Source: Lagopus muta
Lineage: Eukaryota > Chordata > Aves > Galliformes > Phasianidae
Assembly: GCF_023343835.1 (NCBI RefSeq)
Contig: NC_064442.1
Span: forward strand, 17,780,501-17,844,500
Direction of reading: 5' to 3'
DNA length: 64,000 nucleotides
The notes under the pieces are model-generated. The model was not told the origin of the DNA. It searched no databases and saw nothing but the letters and a program-made list of their open reading frames with translations. Made by a program: the position numbers and the translations under genes. Positions within the stretch are counted from its first letter, which is position 1. Each line of letters opens with the position of its first letter. Shown piece after piece: positions 46,901 through 58,713 of this stretch.

Positions 46901-49900
46901 AAAGCAGCTTTTGGGGATGCGCCCCGGGGTTGGCCAAGCAGGAGTTAAGGCTGGTGCCTCTTGTCAGGTTGGGGGAAGGGAAGGCCTTGATGGCAGCATA
47001 AAGAGAGGGCGGTTTTGCCTTCCATCAGCTCCTTCCTTTTTTTTTTTTTTGCTGATAAAAAGCATCGCTTTGCGCTTGTCAACTTGTAGAGCGAGCGGCG
47101 GGGGCAGAGCTGAGAGAAAGGCAGGGGGGCACGGGGGCATACAAAGGGCCGTGCCATGGGGCACCCATTGGGTGTCACATCCATCGGGATGCGCCCGTGT
47201 CACCCCTGCTGCGAGGAGGGGATAAAGGCAGGGAGATCCCAAAGAACGGAGCTGAGACCCAACAAACTCACTCCGTGCTTCCCAATACCCCTGTTGCCAG
47301 GGCAACAGGATGCTTCGAGTGACGGATTTGGGGGCACCCAAGGAGGGCATGGCTCCCCCCATCCCGCGTGTTTTTTCTGTGTCTGAGGAGCAAAACGCTG
47401 CGCCAACACGTTTGGAGAAGCCCATAAATAAAATATGACTTAGGGGAGGCCGGCCGAACGCCCAGACACCCGCGAGGCTGCGATTTCCCATCAAACCCTC
47501 CGGTGCATTTCATTCACCGCAATAATTGTTGGTTTCTCACCCCAGCCCGCTCTCATGCAGGGTGTGCGGGATGCAGGAGTGGGAGCAGAGCGGTTGCCAA
47601 CGCGGGCTGATGGCACTCGGTGGCCCCATGCAGCGTGTCACCACACCTGTCCCTTCCCATCAGCGTCCGCATGCAATGTGCTCACCTCCAGCAGCCAACA
47701 CCTCGCTTATTTGGGGGAGGGGGAGTCGGGGAGAGCAGGGGGATGTGTGCCCATCTGGTTAACCCCTCCTTGCCCAGCTGGCTATGGGTAAGCTGCGCTG
47801 AGCTGAGCCCAGCCTCCTTGGCTACCTCCATCTCCGCTCGTGCCAATATTTAGGGCTGCATCACGGAGAAAGAAGGCTGCCCCTTCCTTCTCCTCCTCTT
47901 ACTCCTTCTCCTCCTTCCAGGCTGCAAGGCTCTGTGCCAAGCCGTCTGCCCGCATCAGAGCATCAGATCTGATGCCCTGCAGGGAGTCTGTGCTGCCCCA
48001 AGCACCTCATGCACACCCCAAGCCTTGGGTATCACCAGCATGGGGACAGACTGGGGAACCCCTTGGCACAGCAACCCAGTGGGAAGTGATGGCCCCACTC
48101 CATAGAAACTCCCCCAAACTTCCTGTATTCAGAGTGGGTTGCTTTGAGGCGGTGACAGTTTCCCCTATCCTTCATCATTTGTGTCCCCCCCACCACGAGG
48201 GGAAGGTTTGCCAGCAATGGGGGGAAAGGGGAGAACCCCACTCACCCTCAGCCTCGAGCGATCGATCCGATGGCTGCGGCTGACCCTGAGCCCCTTTGCA
48301 AAAATAAACCAACAACCAAACCAACCAACCCTAATATCCATAAAGTTAATTTCTGGTGATTTCATTGCCCCCTCCCCAGGGAGTCCCTGCTGCTGGCTGG
48401 GGGGATTTGGAGCTGCAGCCCGGGGGGGTCAGCAAAAAAGGGGTCTGCGTCTGATGAATTATTCACAGGGGTGTCACTAAGTGCAGAATTAATCCTTTTG
48501 CTTCCAGCTGGCTGCTGCACTAAATTATCACTCGCAGTCATGCGGGAAAATGCTGCGGAATTCATTTAGCTGATTATTGTTTTGATCTGGGAGCCCATCC
48601 TCTCTCCCTTTCCCCCCCCACCCTCTCCTTGGGAAGAGCTGGATGAGGGAACAAAAAGGAGTGCAGTACGGCTGTGAGCTGGTGGGCTGCTCCGGATCGG
48701 CTCGGCTTTTTATATGGAGTGCAGCTAAATAAACCCTGGGCATATGTGCAGCCCTATGTGGGATGCTCAGCCCTATGGGGGGATAGCTTGGCTGGGGTGT
48801 CCCCGCTCCCCCCAACCTCCTAGCAGAGCACAAATGGGAACAAAAGATCTGAGACAAAGAAATCAAAGGCTGGGCCGGAACGTGGCGTGTTAGTTGAACG
48901 AAGGGGAAAAAGTCTCATGGTGGAAAATTAAGCTGGCTTTGCACAAATGGAGGCACACAGTTCCCCTTCCTTCTCCCTTCCCCGCCCCAGCTGTGCCACC
49001 TCGCATGGCGAATGGGAGTTTGGCCACGCAGGGCACACACGTGTGCAGGATGTGAGCTGCTGGTCCCAGAGCGCACGTGGAGATACCCTCCTCCCCGGGG
49101 GGTTAATTAATCACCCCTCGTGATTAATCGCCCTGGTTATTGAACACCTCTTTTTATTCATCGCTCCCTATTTATTAGTCACCCTTGCTGGTTAATTGTG
49201 GCTCCATCAGCGATCGCTGTGCTTCCCTGGGCACGGCGTGGTTGTGGCGCGTTTGACTCGCGGCGGTCCAAACGTCACCAAAAACAGAAGGCAAAAGCCC
49301 ACCAAAAATAAGGGGGAGGGGGAGGGAAGGAAAAGGAAAATCCAGCGCTGTTATTTTCCAGGCGACGCCAACTCAACAGGCTGCTTAACCAGCCTTAATT
49401 TATGTAATTGCTGCCATTTAGGAGCGGGAGCGGATCGGTGCCTGGCGTACCGATCGTCGCAGCGCCAGCGTGGCCGTCAGCCCTTGCATGTCAATGGGTT
49501 TCTGGGTTTTGGGGTAGTGCTGCTGCACGGCCAGTGTGGACTTGTGCCATGGGGACGCTTTGATTGACGCCTGCCCGTGATGGGATGGGGGAAAGCCGTG
49601 CAGAAACAGGCAACGTGTTCGTTAAGGGGGAATTGGTCGCCTGCCGCCCAGCAGCCCCAAGGGAGCGTTCGGGGCAGCGCTAATTGAATTAAGAGCACGA
49701 GCTCTGCAGCGAGAGAGGGCTGGGCAGCAGCTGGACGCCAGCCCCGGTAATTGCAGGCGGACCCTAAACTGTTGCATTTTGCATGATTCCGGCCCTTGTG
49801 GGGGCTTTTGATGCTGTTTGAGCTTTGGGGAGCACGGAGCGCTCTGCATCCTCGTGGAGGATGATTGCTCACCTCCAGGAGAGCAGCGGGGAGGTGGGAG

Positions 49901-52900
49901 GGCAAATCAGTTGGGCACGGTCCCCAGGGTGCTCGGCATCACCTCGTGGGCTTCACCACTCCGCACAGCCCAAAGCCAGGCACGCAGCTCCGTCGTTCCC
50001 TCCATTAGCGGCGACTTCCCCCATAACCAGATTAGTGGCGAGTCCATAACAGCCAGCCTGGCGGGAGCAGGGCAGGGGAAATGAGGGCAGAGAAATCACA
50101 TTAAGGCCGCCGGCAGTGTCTGGCACTGCTGCCTTGGGCTCCCCCCAAAAGCAGAGCTCACCCAGCTCCATAGCATCACCCCCGTGGCAATGTGTGCCCG
50201 CACCACTTTCTGTCTCCTCACTCCATCCCGAATCCATTTAGCGAATTCTCCCCTATTATCGCTGCATTAGGTTTTAAGACCCCAGGCACCTCCATCTCCT
50301 ACTTTTCAGCTGCGCAGGAAAAAAAAAAGCAGCTGCTCTCCTCCTCCCAGCCCTTTGTATTGATAAATGGAGCTACGGGGGGAATTCAAACCCAGCCCTT
50401 GTGGCGCTAATATTTCCCCATACCGCAGCCAGCCGGCTTTGCCATAACAGGTCCTTACAGCTCCGCTCTGTTCCTTCAATAGCAGGGGGAAGGCAGGGGG
50501 GCAGCGGGGCCTGCAAAGGTGCTGGGGTTGGGGGGGATGCTCAGGGTAAACTGGGGTCTTGCTGCTGGAATTCTGGGTCTTGAAGGCTCGGAAGGATCCT
50601 CGTGTCATTGTGAGCTGAGAGGGGTGGGGGTGTTGCAATGGGCAGGGGGCTGCAACGAGGGGGGAGCTGCAAGGGATTTGGGTGCTGCAAGGTGTGGAGG
50701 TGTTGCAGGGGGTGGGGGTGCTGCATAGAATGGGGGGCTGCAAGGGAATGGGGGTGGCAATGGGTGGGAGGGCTGCAAAGGATGGGATTATTGTAGTGGG
50801 TGGAGAGCTGCAAGGGCTGGGGGTGTTGCAGCAGATTAAGGGGCTGCAAAGGGTGAGGGCGTCGCAACAGATGGGGGGATTGCAAGGGTGGGGGGTTATT
50901 GCAAAGGACGGGGGTGCTGCTTAGAATGAGGGGCTGCAAGGGGTGGAGCTGTTGCAATGAGTGGGGGGGCTGCAAGGGGTGGGAGTGTTGCAAGAGATGG
51001 GGGTGCTGCATAGAATGGGGGGCTGCGAGGGATGGGAGTGTTGCAGTGGGTGGGGGGGGGGGGCTGCAATTCAGGTTGAAAAGGCAGAAAGAGAATTAGC
51101 AATGAAGAAAAAACGAATAATACACATATCATAAAATCAAAAGAAAGAAAAGCTATTTATTTTTCCATCCAACCCACTGAGCTTTATGGCTCCCCTCCCG
51201 TGCCCAACCTAACGGGGTGCTGCCATAAAGGAGGACGGCGGGCGGGGGGCTGCCACCAGCCCACCCTGCACGCAGGGAGGGGGGCAGATCGGATGCTGCA
51301 AGGTGCTGGGGGCTCACAGCCATCTGCTGACAGCCCTGCCGATGGGGGCTGACACCCTACTAATGGGCCTTGCGTGCAGTGGCAGCGACATGACAGCCCC
51401 GACGGCGCGGCCGCGTTGATCACAGCGCTGTCACTTCCTCACTGCTGAGCCCTGAGATCAAACCTAAAGGCTTTTGCTTGTACATGCCAGGGGGAGGGCT
51501 CACCTTGAATGCCTTAATTATGGTGGGGCATGGGGAAAGCAAGGCGATGCAGGGCCCTGGCAGGGAGCACAGTGCTAGCTCGGTGTTCACAGTGCGGGGC
51601 TGGGGCTACGAGGTGAAGGGATGCTGCAGAGATTGAAGGGGCTGCAGGGGTGATGGTGCAGTGAGAGGTGAAGGTGTGGTGGTGCAGTGAGAGGTGAAGA
51701 TGCTGCAAGGAATGGGGATGCTGCAATGGGATTGGGGTGCTGAGAGAGGGGGAGATGCTGCAAGCGGTGATGAGGCTGCAGAGTGGGGGCTGCTCTGAGG
51801 AGGGAGGATGCTGAAAGGGATAAAGATGCTGCAAAGGATGAGGGTGCTTCGAAGGATGAGGGTGTTGCAAGGGGTGAGGGTGCTGCAGGGGAGTGAAGGT
51901 GCTGCAAGGGGTGAGGATGCAACAAGGAGTGAAGATGCAGCAGGGGGTGAAGATGCTGCAGGAGAATGAGGGTGCAGCAAGGGGTGAAGATAGTGCAAGG
52001 GGTGAGGGTGCTGCAAGGCATGAGGGTGCTGCAGGGGGGTGAAGGTGCTGCAAGGGGTGAGGGTGCAACAAGAGGTGAGGATGCAGCACGGGGTGAGGTT
52101 GCTACAGGGGTGTGAAGATGCTGTAGGGATGTGAGGGTGCAACAAGGCTGAGGATGCTGCAAGGGGTGAGGATACAGTAAGGGGTGAGGATTCTGCAGGG
52201 GAATGAGGATGCTGCAAGGAGTGAGGGTTCAGCAAGGGGCGAGAATGCAACAAGAGGAGGGTGTAGCAAGGGGTGAGGATGCAGCACGAGGTGAGAATGC
52301 AGCAAAGGATGAGGGTGCTGCAAGGAACAAGGATGCTGCAAGGAATGAGGGTGCTGCAGGGGGGTGAGGGTGCAGCAAGGGGTGAGGATGCAACAGGGAG
52401 TGAGGATGTTGCAGGGGGGTGCAGGTGTTGCAAGGGGTGAGAATGGTGCAAGGGGGGGTGAAGGTGCTGCAGGTGCTGGGAGGATGTAACAAGGAGTGAG
52501 GATGCTGCAAGGGGTGAAGGTGCTGCAAGGGACGAGAGTGCTGCAGAGGGATGAGAGTGCTGCAGAGGGGTGAGGATGCAACTAGGAGTGAGGGTGTAAT
52601 AAGGGGTGAGGATGCTGCGGGGGAATGAGGCTGCTGCAAGGGGTGAGGATGCTGCAAGGAATGTGAAGGTGCTGCAGGGAGGGTGAGGATAGAACAAGGA
52701 GTGACGATGCTGCAGGGGACGGAGGTGCTGCAAGGAGTAAAGATGTAACAAGGGGTGAGGATGCTGCAGGAGCTGCCGGAGCTGCCCTGGCCCTGCCGGC
52801 CCCGCATCCCGAGTGCCACCTAGTGCCCGCCCCGCTCCACTCATCCCGCCGCCCGCCGGGACCGACACCGAGCGGGGTGAGAAGACGAAACACCAGAGAG

Positions 52901-55900
52901 CAGCTCCGAGCTGCGGGCGTTGATGGATCGGTGCTCCCCGCAGAGCTGTGTCAGCACACGGGGTCGATACGTCAGCAAACAGGAAGATCGATGGGACCCC
53001 GGGCTGCCCCCCGTGCTCCGCAGCAGCCCCCCAAAGCGGTGCCGTGGTGGGGCGGCTCCATCCATCGCTGCTCCGTGTGCACCTCCTGGTCGTACATTTC
53101 AGTATGATTCAGGGGCTGGGAGGGTTGGGGACCCCGCTGTGGGATCATTGCTTCCTGCAGCCTTATCAGCCCGGAGCAGGCAGCAGTGCAATGCTGACAT
53201 CCCCTCTAAATGGGGCTCAGCTCAGATGAACGCCTTCGATCTGATCCAATTAACTCCCAAATTGAATAGCGATGCCCCCATCCCCAACCCCCCCCCCATC
53301 TCCCAGATCCCGAGTTCAACCTGGGTTCAATCAGATTCACCACCTCGTCCACACCTGAAGCTGCACGCTGTGCTGCTCCTCCACGTGGGGAAACTGAGGC
53401 AGGCTGCAAGTACTGGGAATGGGAGAAATTCCCTCCTGATGGCTTCGGAAGCTTTGCTTCCCAAAAAGAGGCAAAACAGAGGAATTTTCTTTCTAATCTG
53501 CCTAAGTCGCCGCAGCAATTTCTCTCCGATAAGCAAATCTGTGCTTTATCCCCTCGTCAGAACAACAGTGGAGTCTGGATTAGTGCTTGTCCAGGGATGT
53601 GTTTATTGGGGTGGGCAGGGGGGAGATCTGCAGCTCTATGAGCTCTGGGCTCATCAGTGAAACGAGTAGAGGCATCCTCAGCCCACAGGGAGAGCAGGGA
53701 TGAGAGTGAGTGCCGAGGGAGGAATCGATGCCAGCAAACTGGGGGCATCAAAGCATCTCTGAGCGACTTGTTAAGTAAATATGTAAAAAACAGAAAGAGG
53801 GAAAAGAACACAAAACTTGGCCTAAGCCGATAGGGGGAGGAAGGAGGAGGTGTGTGTGTGTGGGGGGGGGGGGGGGTTGTGTCTCTTCGGGGTGGATGAA
53901 AGGCGTGCGGGACGGCACGGCGGGCAGGGAAAGCTTCAGAGGATTGTAAATGATGGGGGAAAGAAGGAGGGAAAAAAATAAAATAAAATAAAATAAAAAT
54001 CAGCAGGAGTTTCAAAGCCTGCGTGCTTTCAGATGTGGCTGCGCAGCCTTTCATCCCAGACCCCTGCAGGAAGGAGAGATGTATGCATGCGTGGTAGGAA
54101 GCATGTACAGGGGAAAAGGAGAGCAAATACCCTTAACTCTGCCCTTCCCTGAGGTCCCAGTGTGGGACGTGGGAGCGGGCAGCCCTGTTCCTCCCATGCC
54201 CCATCCCCATTGCTGGCTGCTGCTGGGATAGGTGGAGGCTTTGGGGCGAACAAGTGGGAATGTGAGCGGTGGCAGAAGGAGATGCTCAGAGGTTGGGGAA
54301 GGGTCTCCAGTCCCCGTGCATTATTGATGGAGAGGATAATTGCATGCTTCCTACAGCTCTGTGATGAAAAATTCATACCCCGGGATGAGGCACTGAGGGT
54401 CTCCATCGACCCACACCGGCCCCTTTGTTTGCCAGCACCGGGGGGACGCGGAGATGGGACACACACGTCCCTTGCTGGATGTCCCCTGCCATGTGGGGAT
54501 ATGGGGAGCAGAGCGTGGGTTGAAAACCCCACAAATTCCAGCTGGAGATGTGAGCAGCATCTCAGCTCCACTTCAGCCCACCCCAGCATCGCTGCCTGCG
54601 GATCTGAGCGGGCCGCAACCCTCAGAAGTTAATGGAGTGCACGGAGATCCAAGGCATGGAAATGAGGTGCCATCACCAAAGGGCTGCCTGGGACCTGCCA
54701 CCAGATTGCCTGCGTGCTGGGAGAAGGAGATAAGGCAGAGGGGGGCTGGGTGGCTCTGGGGGGTGTCGCAGCCACCCTGCTGGGTTCTGGGGACAAACTG
54801 CAGCGTTTTTGCCCTGAACTGGGGCAGGGCTGCCGCAGGAGGGAGCCCGGCTGGGTTGCTAAGAGCAGCGCAGCGTTGTGTTGTGGTGACAGCAGGGATG
54901 CCATCAACACCGCACACGACTCCGGGCTCTGCTCCGGTGGCAGCCGCAGATGCCCAGGTTGGGAACAGCCCCCAGGGGAGGTGGTGAGCGCTCCCCCATT
55001 TGCTGCATGGCTCAGTGGGGCCGACACGGACTGCTGGCACTGATGTCCCCTTGCAGATCCGCCGTGACGCCGTGGCCCTGCCGCCAGCTGATGCCGTGTC
55101 CAACATCCTGCCCAGAATACAGCAGAGGTATGGGGCACTCAGTGATGCTACGCGGGGTCCCCTGCATCCCAGCTGGGAGTCAGCCCTGGGTGTCCCCCTG
55201 CTCTCTGCCCACAGGTCCCAGGATGTCCCCCAGGAGCAGGTGAGCGTGCTGTGGTGACACCCCCAGGATCCTGCTTCCCAAGGAGGGGATAGGTCCAAGC
55301 ACAGAGCTGCTGCTGTCCTTCTTCCATGCAAGGAGCAGAGCCCTGCTGTGCCGGCACCCCAAGGCCACTCGGTGCTGCCAGACCCCCCCGGGCTGCTGTG
55401 GAAGGACATCCTCAAGGCTGAGCTTTGGCAGGGATACAGGAGGCTCAGCTGCCTCCTAACACGCAGTCCTTCTGCTGATTATTCTCCTTTTGGCACCCAC
55501 TGGTGCCATGGGACAAAGAGGTTCTCCCCCCCCCCCCAAAAACGAACTTGGTGTCCATCCCTACCCAAGAGCTATCCCTTGATTTCAGGGGGTTTATTTC
55601 AGCAGGCTGAGGGTTGGGATGCTCATGCAGATGCAGCAGCTTCATGCTGTCCTCCTAGAGCTGTGCCTGGTTGTTTGTCCACCCAAACAAACCCGACCTT
55701 GGGCAGGTTCCCCCCCCCCCCCAGGAAAATATAGGGCCATGTGCTGCCCTTGCTCCCATGGCCACCGCTGAATGATCCTCATCCTCGTCCTCCTATGTGG
55801 CCACGGGGAGAGGCCAGGCAGGGGGAACAGGAAGGGAAAATCCCTGCTCTGGATCTGTCTCTCCAGCACCTGCTTCTCTGGGGAAATGTTGCACTGTCTG

Positions 55901-58484
55901 TCCATTAAAACATACCCTGGTGATAGTTCTTCCCTCATAGATGATGGAATGTCCTCCTGCCCAGAGTCTGACTGACAGGGAATGGGAAGCTTGGGATTAC
56001 GCCCAGCTATAGCACTTCTGCAGCCCTTAGGAGCAGGAGAGTTGACTTTCCCTCATAGGGTGACAAGAAGAGAAAGAGAAATGAGGCAGAGGCTGCAGGA
56101 TTTGCTGGGGTTGAGGGGTATAGGGAGAGGTGGTGGGTGGAGAGGAGGAGGCTTAGGGGTGCAGGATGGATAGCAGGGGAAGTGAAGGATGGGGAGAGAA
56201 GGGTGGATAGAGGGAGAGGGAAAGGGTGAATGGATGGAGAAGAATGGATAGGGAAGGAAAGAGAGAGTGGGTGGATGGGGAAGGGAAGGGAAGGGAAGGG
56301 AAGGGAAGGGAAGGGAAGGGAAGGGAAGGGAAGGGAAGGGAAGGGAAGGGAAGGGAAGGGAAGGGAAGGGAAGGGAAGGGAAGGGAAGGGAAGGGAAGGG
56401 AAGGGAAGGGAAGGGAAGGGAAGGGAAGGGAAGGGAAGGGAAGGGAAGGGAAGGGAAGGGAAGGGAAGGGAAGGGAAGGGAAGGGAAGGGAAGGGAAGGG
56501 AAGCAGTAGGTTGATGGATGAGTAGATGGATGAAGAAGGGATGGAGGACAGATGGAGAAGAGGAGGATGGATGAGTGGAAAAGGCAAGGATGAGTGGATG
56601 GATGGAGGAAGAGGTAGACAGTTGGAGAGAAGGATGGATGAGTGGACGGGTGGATAGAGAAGATGATGGATGACCAGAGAACAAAAGAAAAGGATGGATG
56701 AGTAGTTGGAGCACAGAAGGATGGATGGATGGATGGATGGATGGATGGATGGATGGATGGATGGATGGATGGATGGATGGATGGAGAAGAGAGGTTGCAA
56801 GAGGGCAGATCTGTTTGTTTCATAGCCTGCACTGGTGGCAGGGTACCAACTGTGTGCTCCGTGCCAGCAGGAGGTGAGCAGGTACCGCCTGGCGCTGAGA
56901 CGCATGGCGGGTGACCTTGTGTCCCTGCACCAGCGTGTCACCAGCCTGGAGGTGGAGAATGGACATCTACGGCACAGCCTGGCTGGGCGTCAGGAGCCGG
57001 GCCGTGCTCTGCTCGCTGATGGGGACGTGGATGTCATGACCCGGGAAGAGATCCTGGACCGGTTGGGTGCGTGGTGGGGAAGGGCAGACGGTGGGAGAAT
57101 CCTCTGCTTGGCACAGTGGAGGGGTCTGTGCTGTCCTCCATGTGCTGAGAGTGTGGCGTGGGCTCTTGCAGCCACCCTGAAGGGAGAACTGGTGTCCAGC
57201 ACAGCGGAGATGCGGCAGCTGAAGGATCGCGTGCAGCGGCTGCAGAATGAGCTGATCCGGGTACTGGGATGGGGATGGGGAGGGAATGAGGTGGAAGCCT
57301 GGAGCCATACAGCAGGTCCTCTGGGAATCCCCCACGAGGCTATCTAGCCCTCTGCCATGCTTTCCCTTGGGGTTTTCCCTTTCCTTCCTGCAGAAGAACG
57401 ATCAGGAGAAGGAGCTGGTGCTGCTCCAGCGAGCCCACAGACAGCAGCAAGCTGCCCTGCGGCGGTGCCGGGAGGAGGTGGCCAGGACAAAGGGCCTGGA
57501 GGAGATGGTGAGGCAGCAGGAGAAGGTGAGTCGTGGTGGGCTGGGGATGCAGGTGTGTGCACCCAGCATTGGGAGCCAATGGGACCCATAGTCCCTTCCC
57601 ACCTTTCTGTGAGTGCCACCACCACAAGCAGTTCCCCCCCCCTTGGAGACACGGGGGCGTGCCTGTTCCCTCCTGCAGGTGATCAGGGTGATGGAGCGGA
57701 TGTTGCAGGAGAAGCTCTCCAAGAGTGCTGAGAAGCCAGCAGGTGGGCATCTGTCCCTTCTGGGGCTTTCACCCCACAGGGACCAGAGTCTGTGCCTCCC
57801 TGTCCCATGGAGGACAACACAATCCCCTGTGACTCCAAATTTCCATCCTGCAGGTGAAGCCCCAGCTGGGGAGCTGCACGCCCTGCTGCTGGCTGAGAAC
57901 CGCCGGCTACGGGAGGAGCTGGCAAGGCCCCCACGCCCCCCATCACCCCCCAGCACCCCACAGCTCCCACAGGGCACCTTTGGTGGCACAGAGAAGCTGT
58001 CCCTGTTGGCCAAGCTAGAGGAGGCACAAGCCCGTGGGCGAGCAATGGAGAGGCAGGTGGGCATCACCAGCACCCCCAGATCTGGGGAGGCTCAGGGTTA
58101 CCCCCCCAGAGCAGCCTAATATTGGTCCCTCACAGCTGGAGGAGGCAGCGAGAAGATGGGCACGGGAAAAGCAGGAGCTGGGCACCAGGCTGCTGGAGCA
58201 GGACCACGGCTTTGGGGGCTCAGCCTCACGCCTTCTGCATGCCACTGCCTTGGTGAGCATCCTGGAGGGATAGGAATACCCTGCAGTGGGGCTGGCAGCT
58301 GTTGGGAGGAGCCCCACCTCACATTTTGGGGGGGTTGCCTCAAATTTCCCAGCAGACATGGGGAAAGTGAACCCCAGTGTGGGTCTGTAGACCTCTGAGA
58401 AGTGTTCATATCTCCCACCAGAAATGGCCCCCGGAACCCACCTTACCCCCCAGGAGACCCCGGACCCTGGACCCGCTGCCCTAG
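37927..58484 (+). CDS. CCDC33: CCDC33, C2-domain and coiled-coil protein, at least 615 aa, 12 exons seen
   Basis: A testis- and cilia-associated protein in mammals. Exons: 37927-38227, 38470-38894, 39404-39565, 55057-55127, 55215-55239, 56871-57066, 57172-57260, 57394-57525, 57679-57742, 57854-58056, 58136-58252, 58422-58484; together 1848 nt in one open frame. The N-terminal part ([49 protein letters not shown]) aligns well with human CCDC33 and its C2-like domain; the rest is coiled coil ([54 protein letters not shown]). The ATG is placed by alignment with the human start. Between exons 3 and 4 lies a 15.5-kb intron where I found no exon; human CCDC33 (about 958 aa) has more sequence there, so exons may be missing from this model. 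The last exon ends LDPLP-stop. Confidence 0.88.
38955..39012 (+). mobile_element. Short CR1 LINE tail in CCDC33 intron 2
   Basis: ACGATCTCTGAGGTTCCTTC followed by CCAACCCAAACCATTCTATG: only the last 55-60 bp of a CR1 copy. Confidence 0.75.
39266..39292 (+). repeat. (TTA)n microsatellite
   Basis: About eight copies of TTA in CCDC33 intron 2, before exon 3. Confidence 0.9.
40030..40145 (+). repeat. Short minisatellite, CAGTCCCAAAGG unit
   Basis: Repeated variants of GGCAGTCCCAAAGGC and GGCTGTCCCATGGC over about 115 bp within the CCDC33 intron. Confidence 0.8.
41585..41692 (+). repeat. Degenerate CAGCATCCCA tandem repeat
   Basis: About eight imperfect units of the form AGCATCCCACA or CAACATCCCATG in the CCDC33 intron. 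Confidence 0.65.
46020..46335 (+). repeat. Minisatellite with GGGGCAGTGAGGGG(T/C)CA core
   Basis: Seven or so imperfect units of about 40-50 bp, each with GGGGCAGTGAGGGGTCACC or a close variant, then AAACCCATCC and a CTGCAGTGG-like segment. It starts with a short GGGGCAGCAAG run. Confidence 0.85.
50615..51062 (+). repeat. 18-bp minisatellite, array 1
   Basis: About 25 degenerate units near GTGCTGCAAGGGGTGGGG, with GTGTTGCAA and GGGCTGCAA variants. It ends in a run of G at about 51052-51062. Same family and orientation as the larger array at 51605-52770. Confidence 0.85.
51605..52770 (+). repeat. 18-bp minisatellite, array 2
   Basis: Roughly 65 units with consensus GGGGTGAGGATGCTGCAA over 1.17 kb. 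Since 18 is a multiple of three, the array leaves frames open on the minus strand, giving a spurious 420-codon open frame ([12 protein letters not shown] type). Confidence 0.92.
53850..53877 (+). repeat. (GT)n followed by a G run
   Basis: Low-complexity GTGTGTGTGTGTGG then about 12 G residues in the CCDC33 intron. Confidence 0.85.
53969..53999 (+). repeat. (AAAAT)n microsatellite
   Basis: About five copies of AAAAT/AATAA in the CCDC33 intron. Confidence 0.9.
56277..56503 (+). repeat. (GGGAA)n perfect pentanucleotide array, about 45 copies
   Basis: An uninterrupted polypurine array of about 226 bp in the CCDC33 intron before the exon at 56871. Open frames of [10 protein letters not shown] or [10 protein letters not shown] type are artefacts. 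Confidence 0.98.
56722..56784 (+). repeat. (GGAT)n microsatellite
   Basis: About 15 copies of GGAT, some 90 bp before a CCDC33 exon. The interval between it and the GGGAA array (56510-56720) is a degenerate GGATGA/GGAGAA mixture. Confidence 0.95.
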
Positions 58485-58713
58485 GGGGTCTCCCTAGGGC
58501 AGGATGCCGGAGACACCCAGAGACACCCAGAAATTCATGCTCACAAGGATCTGCTGCTTTTGGTGCAGAAAATACAGAGCAAATCAGTGGCGAAGCAAAA
58601 TGGGAAGGGGACAGCCATCTGCCCCATGGCGTAAGCAGGGCTGGAGCCAAGACTGAATGCACTGAGCTGATGGAGGTGTCCCCCAAGCTGGGACCAACTG
58701 GAGACACCCCATG
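58485..58713. other. Convergent 3' ends of CCDC33 and CYP11A1
   Basis: Only 229 bp lie between the two stop codons. No AATAAA or ATTAAA is evident on either strand inside it, so at least one of the transcripts must run into the other gene or use a variant signal. Confidence 0.6.

Larger units (their letters stand above)
39566..55056 (+). other. Large CCDC33 intron
   Basis: A 15.5-kb stretch with no recognised exon. It holds several minisatellites (listed separately) and AT-rich unique blocks at about 41990-42300, 43560-43680, 44560-44680, 46590-46720, 48280-48560, 49090-49200 and 49370-49420, which look like non-coding regulatory sequence rather than decayed repeats. Some of it could hide missing CCDC33 exons or a separate non-coding gene. 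Confidence 0.45.

Noticed and set aside
50615-52770. CRISPR-like array
   Set aside because: Units are contiguous and degenerate with no unique spacers, and the DNA is vertebrate.
51606-52868. Minus-strand open frame of 420 codons
   Set aside because: It follows the 18-bp minisatellite, whose period is a multiple of three; other frames are open too and the sequence is only LQHPHPL-type repetition.
56053-56832. Minus-strand open frame of 259 codons ([10 protein letters not shown]) and plus-strand REGKG frames
   Set aside because: Translation of the (GGGAA)n array in all frames.
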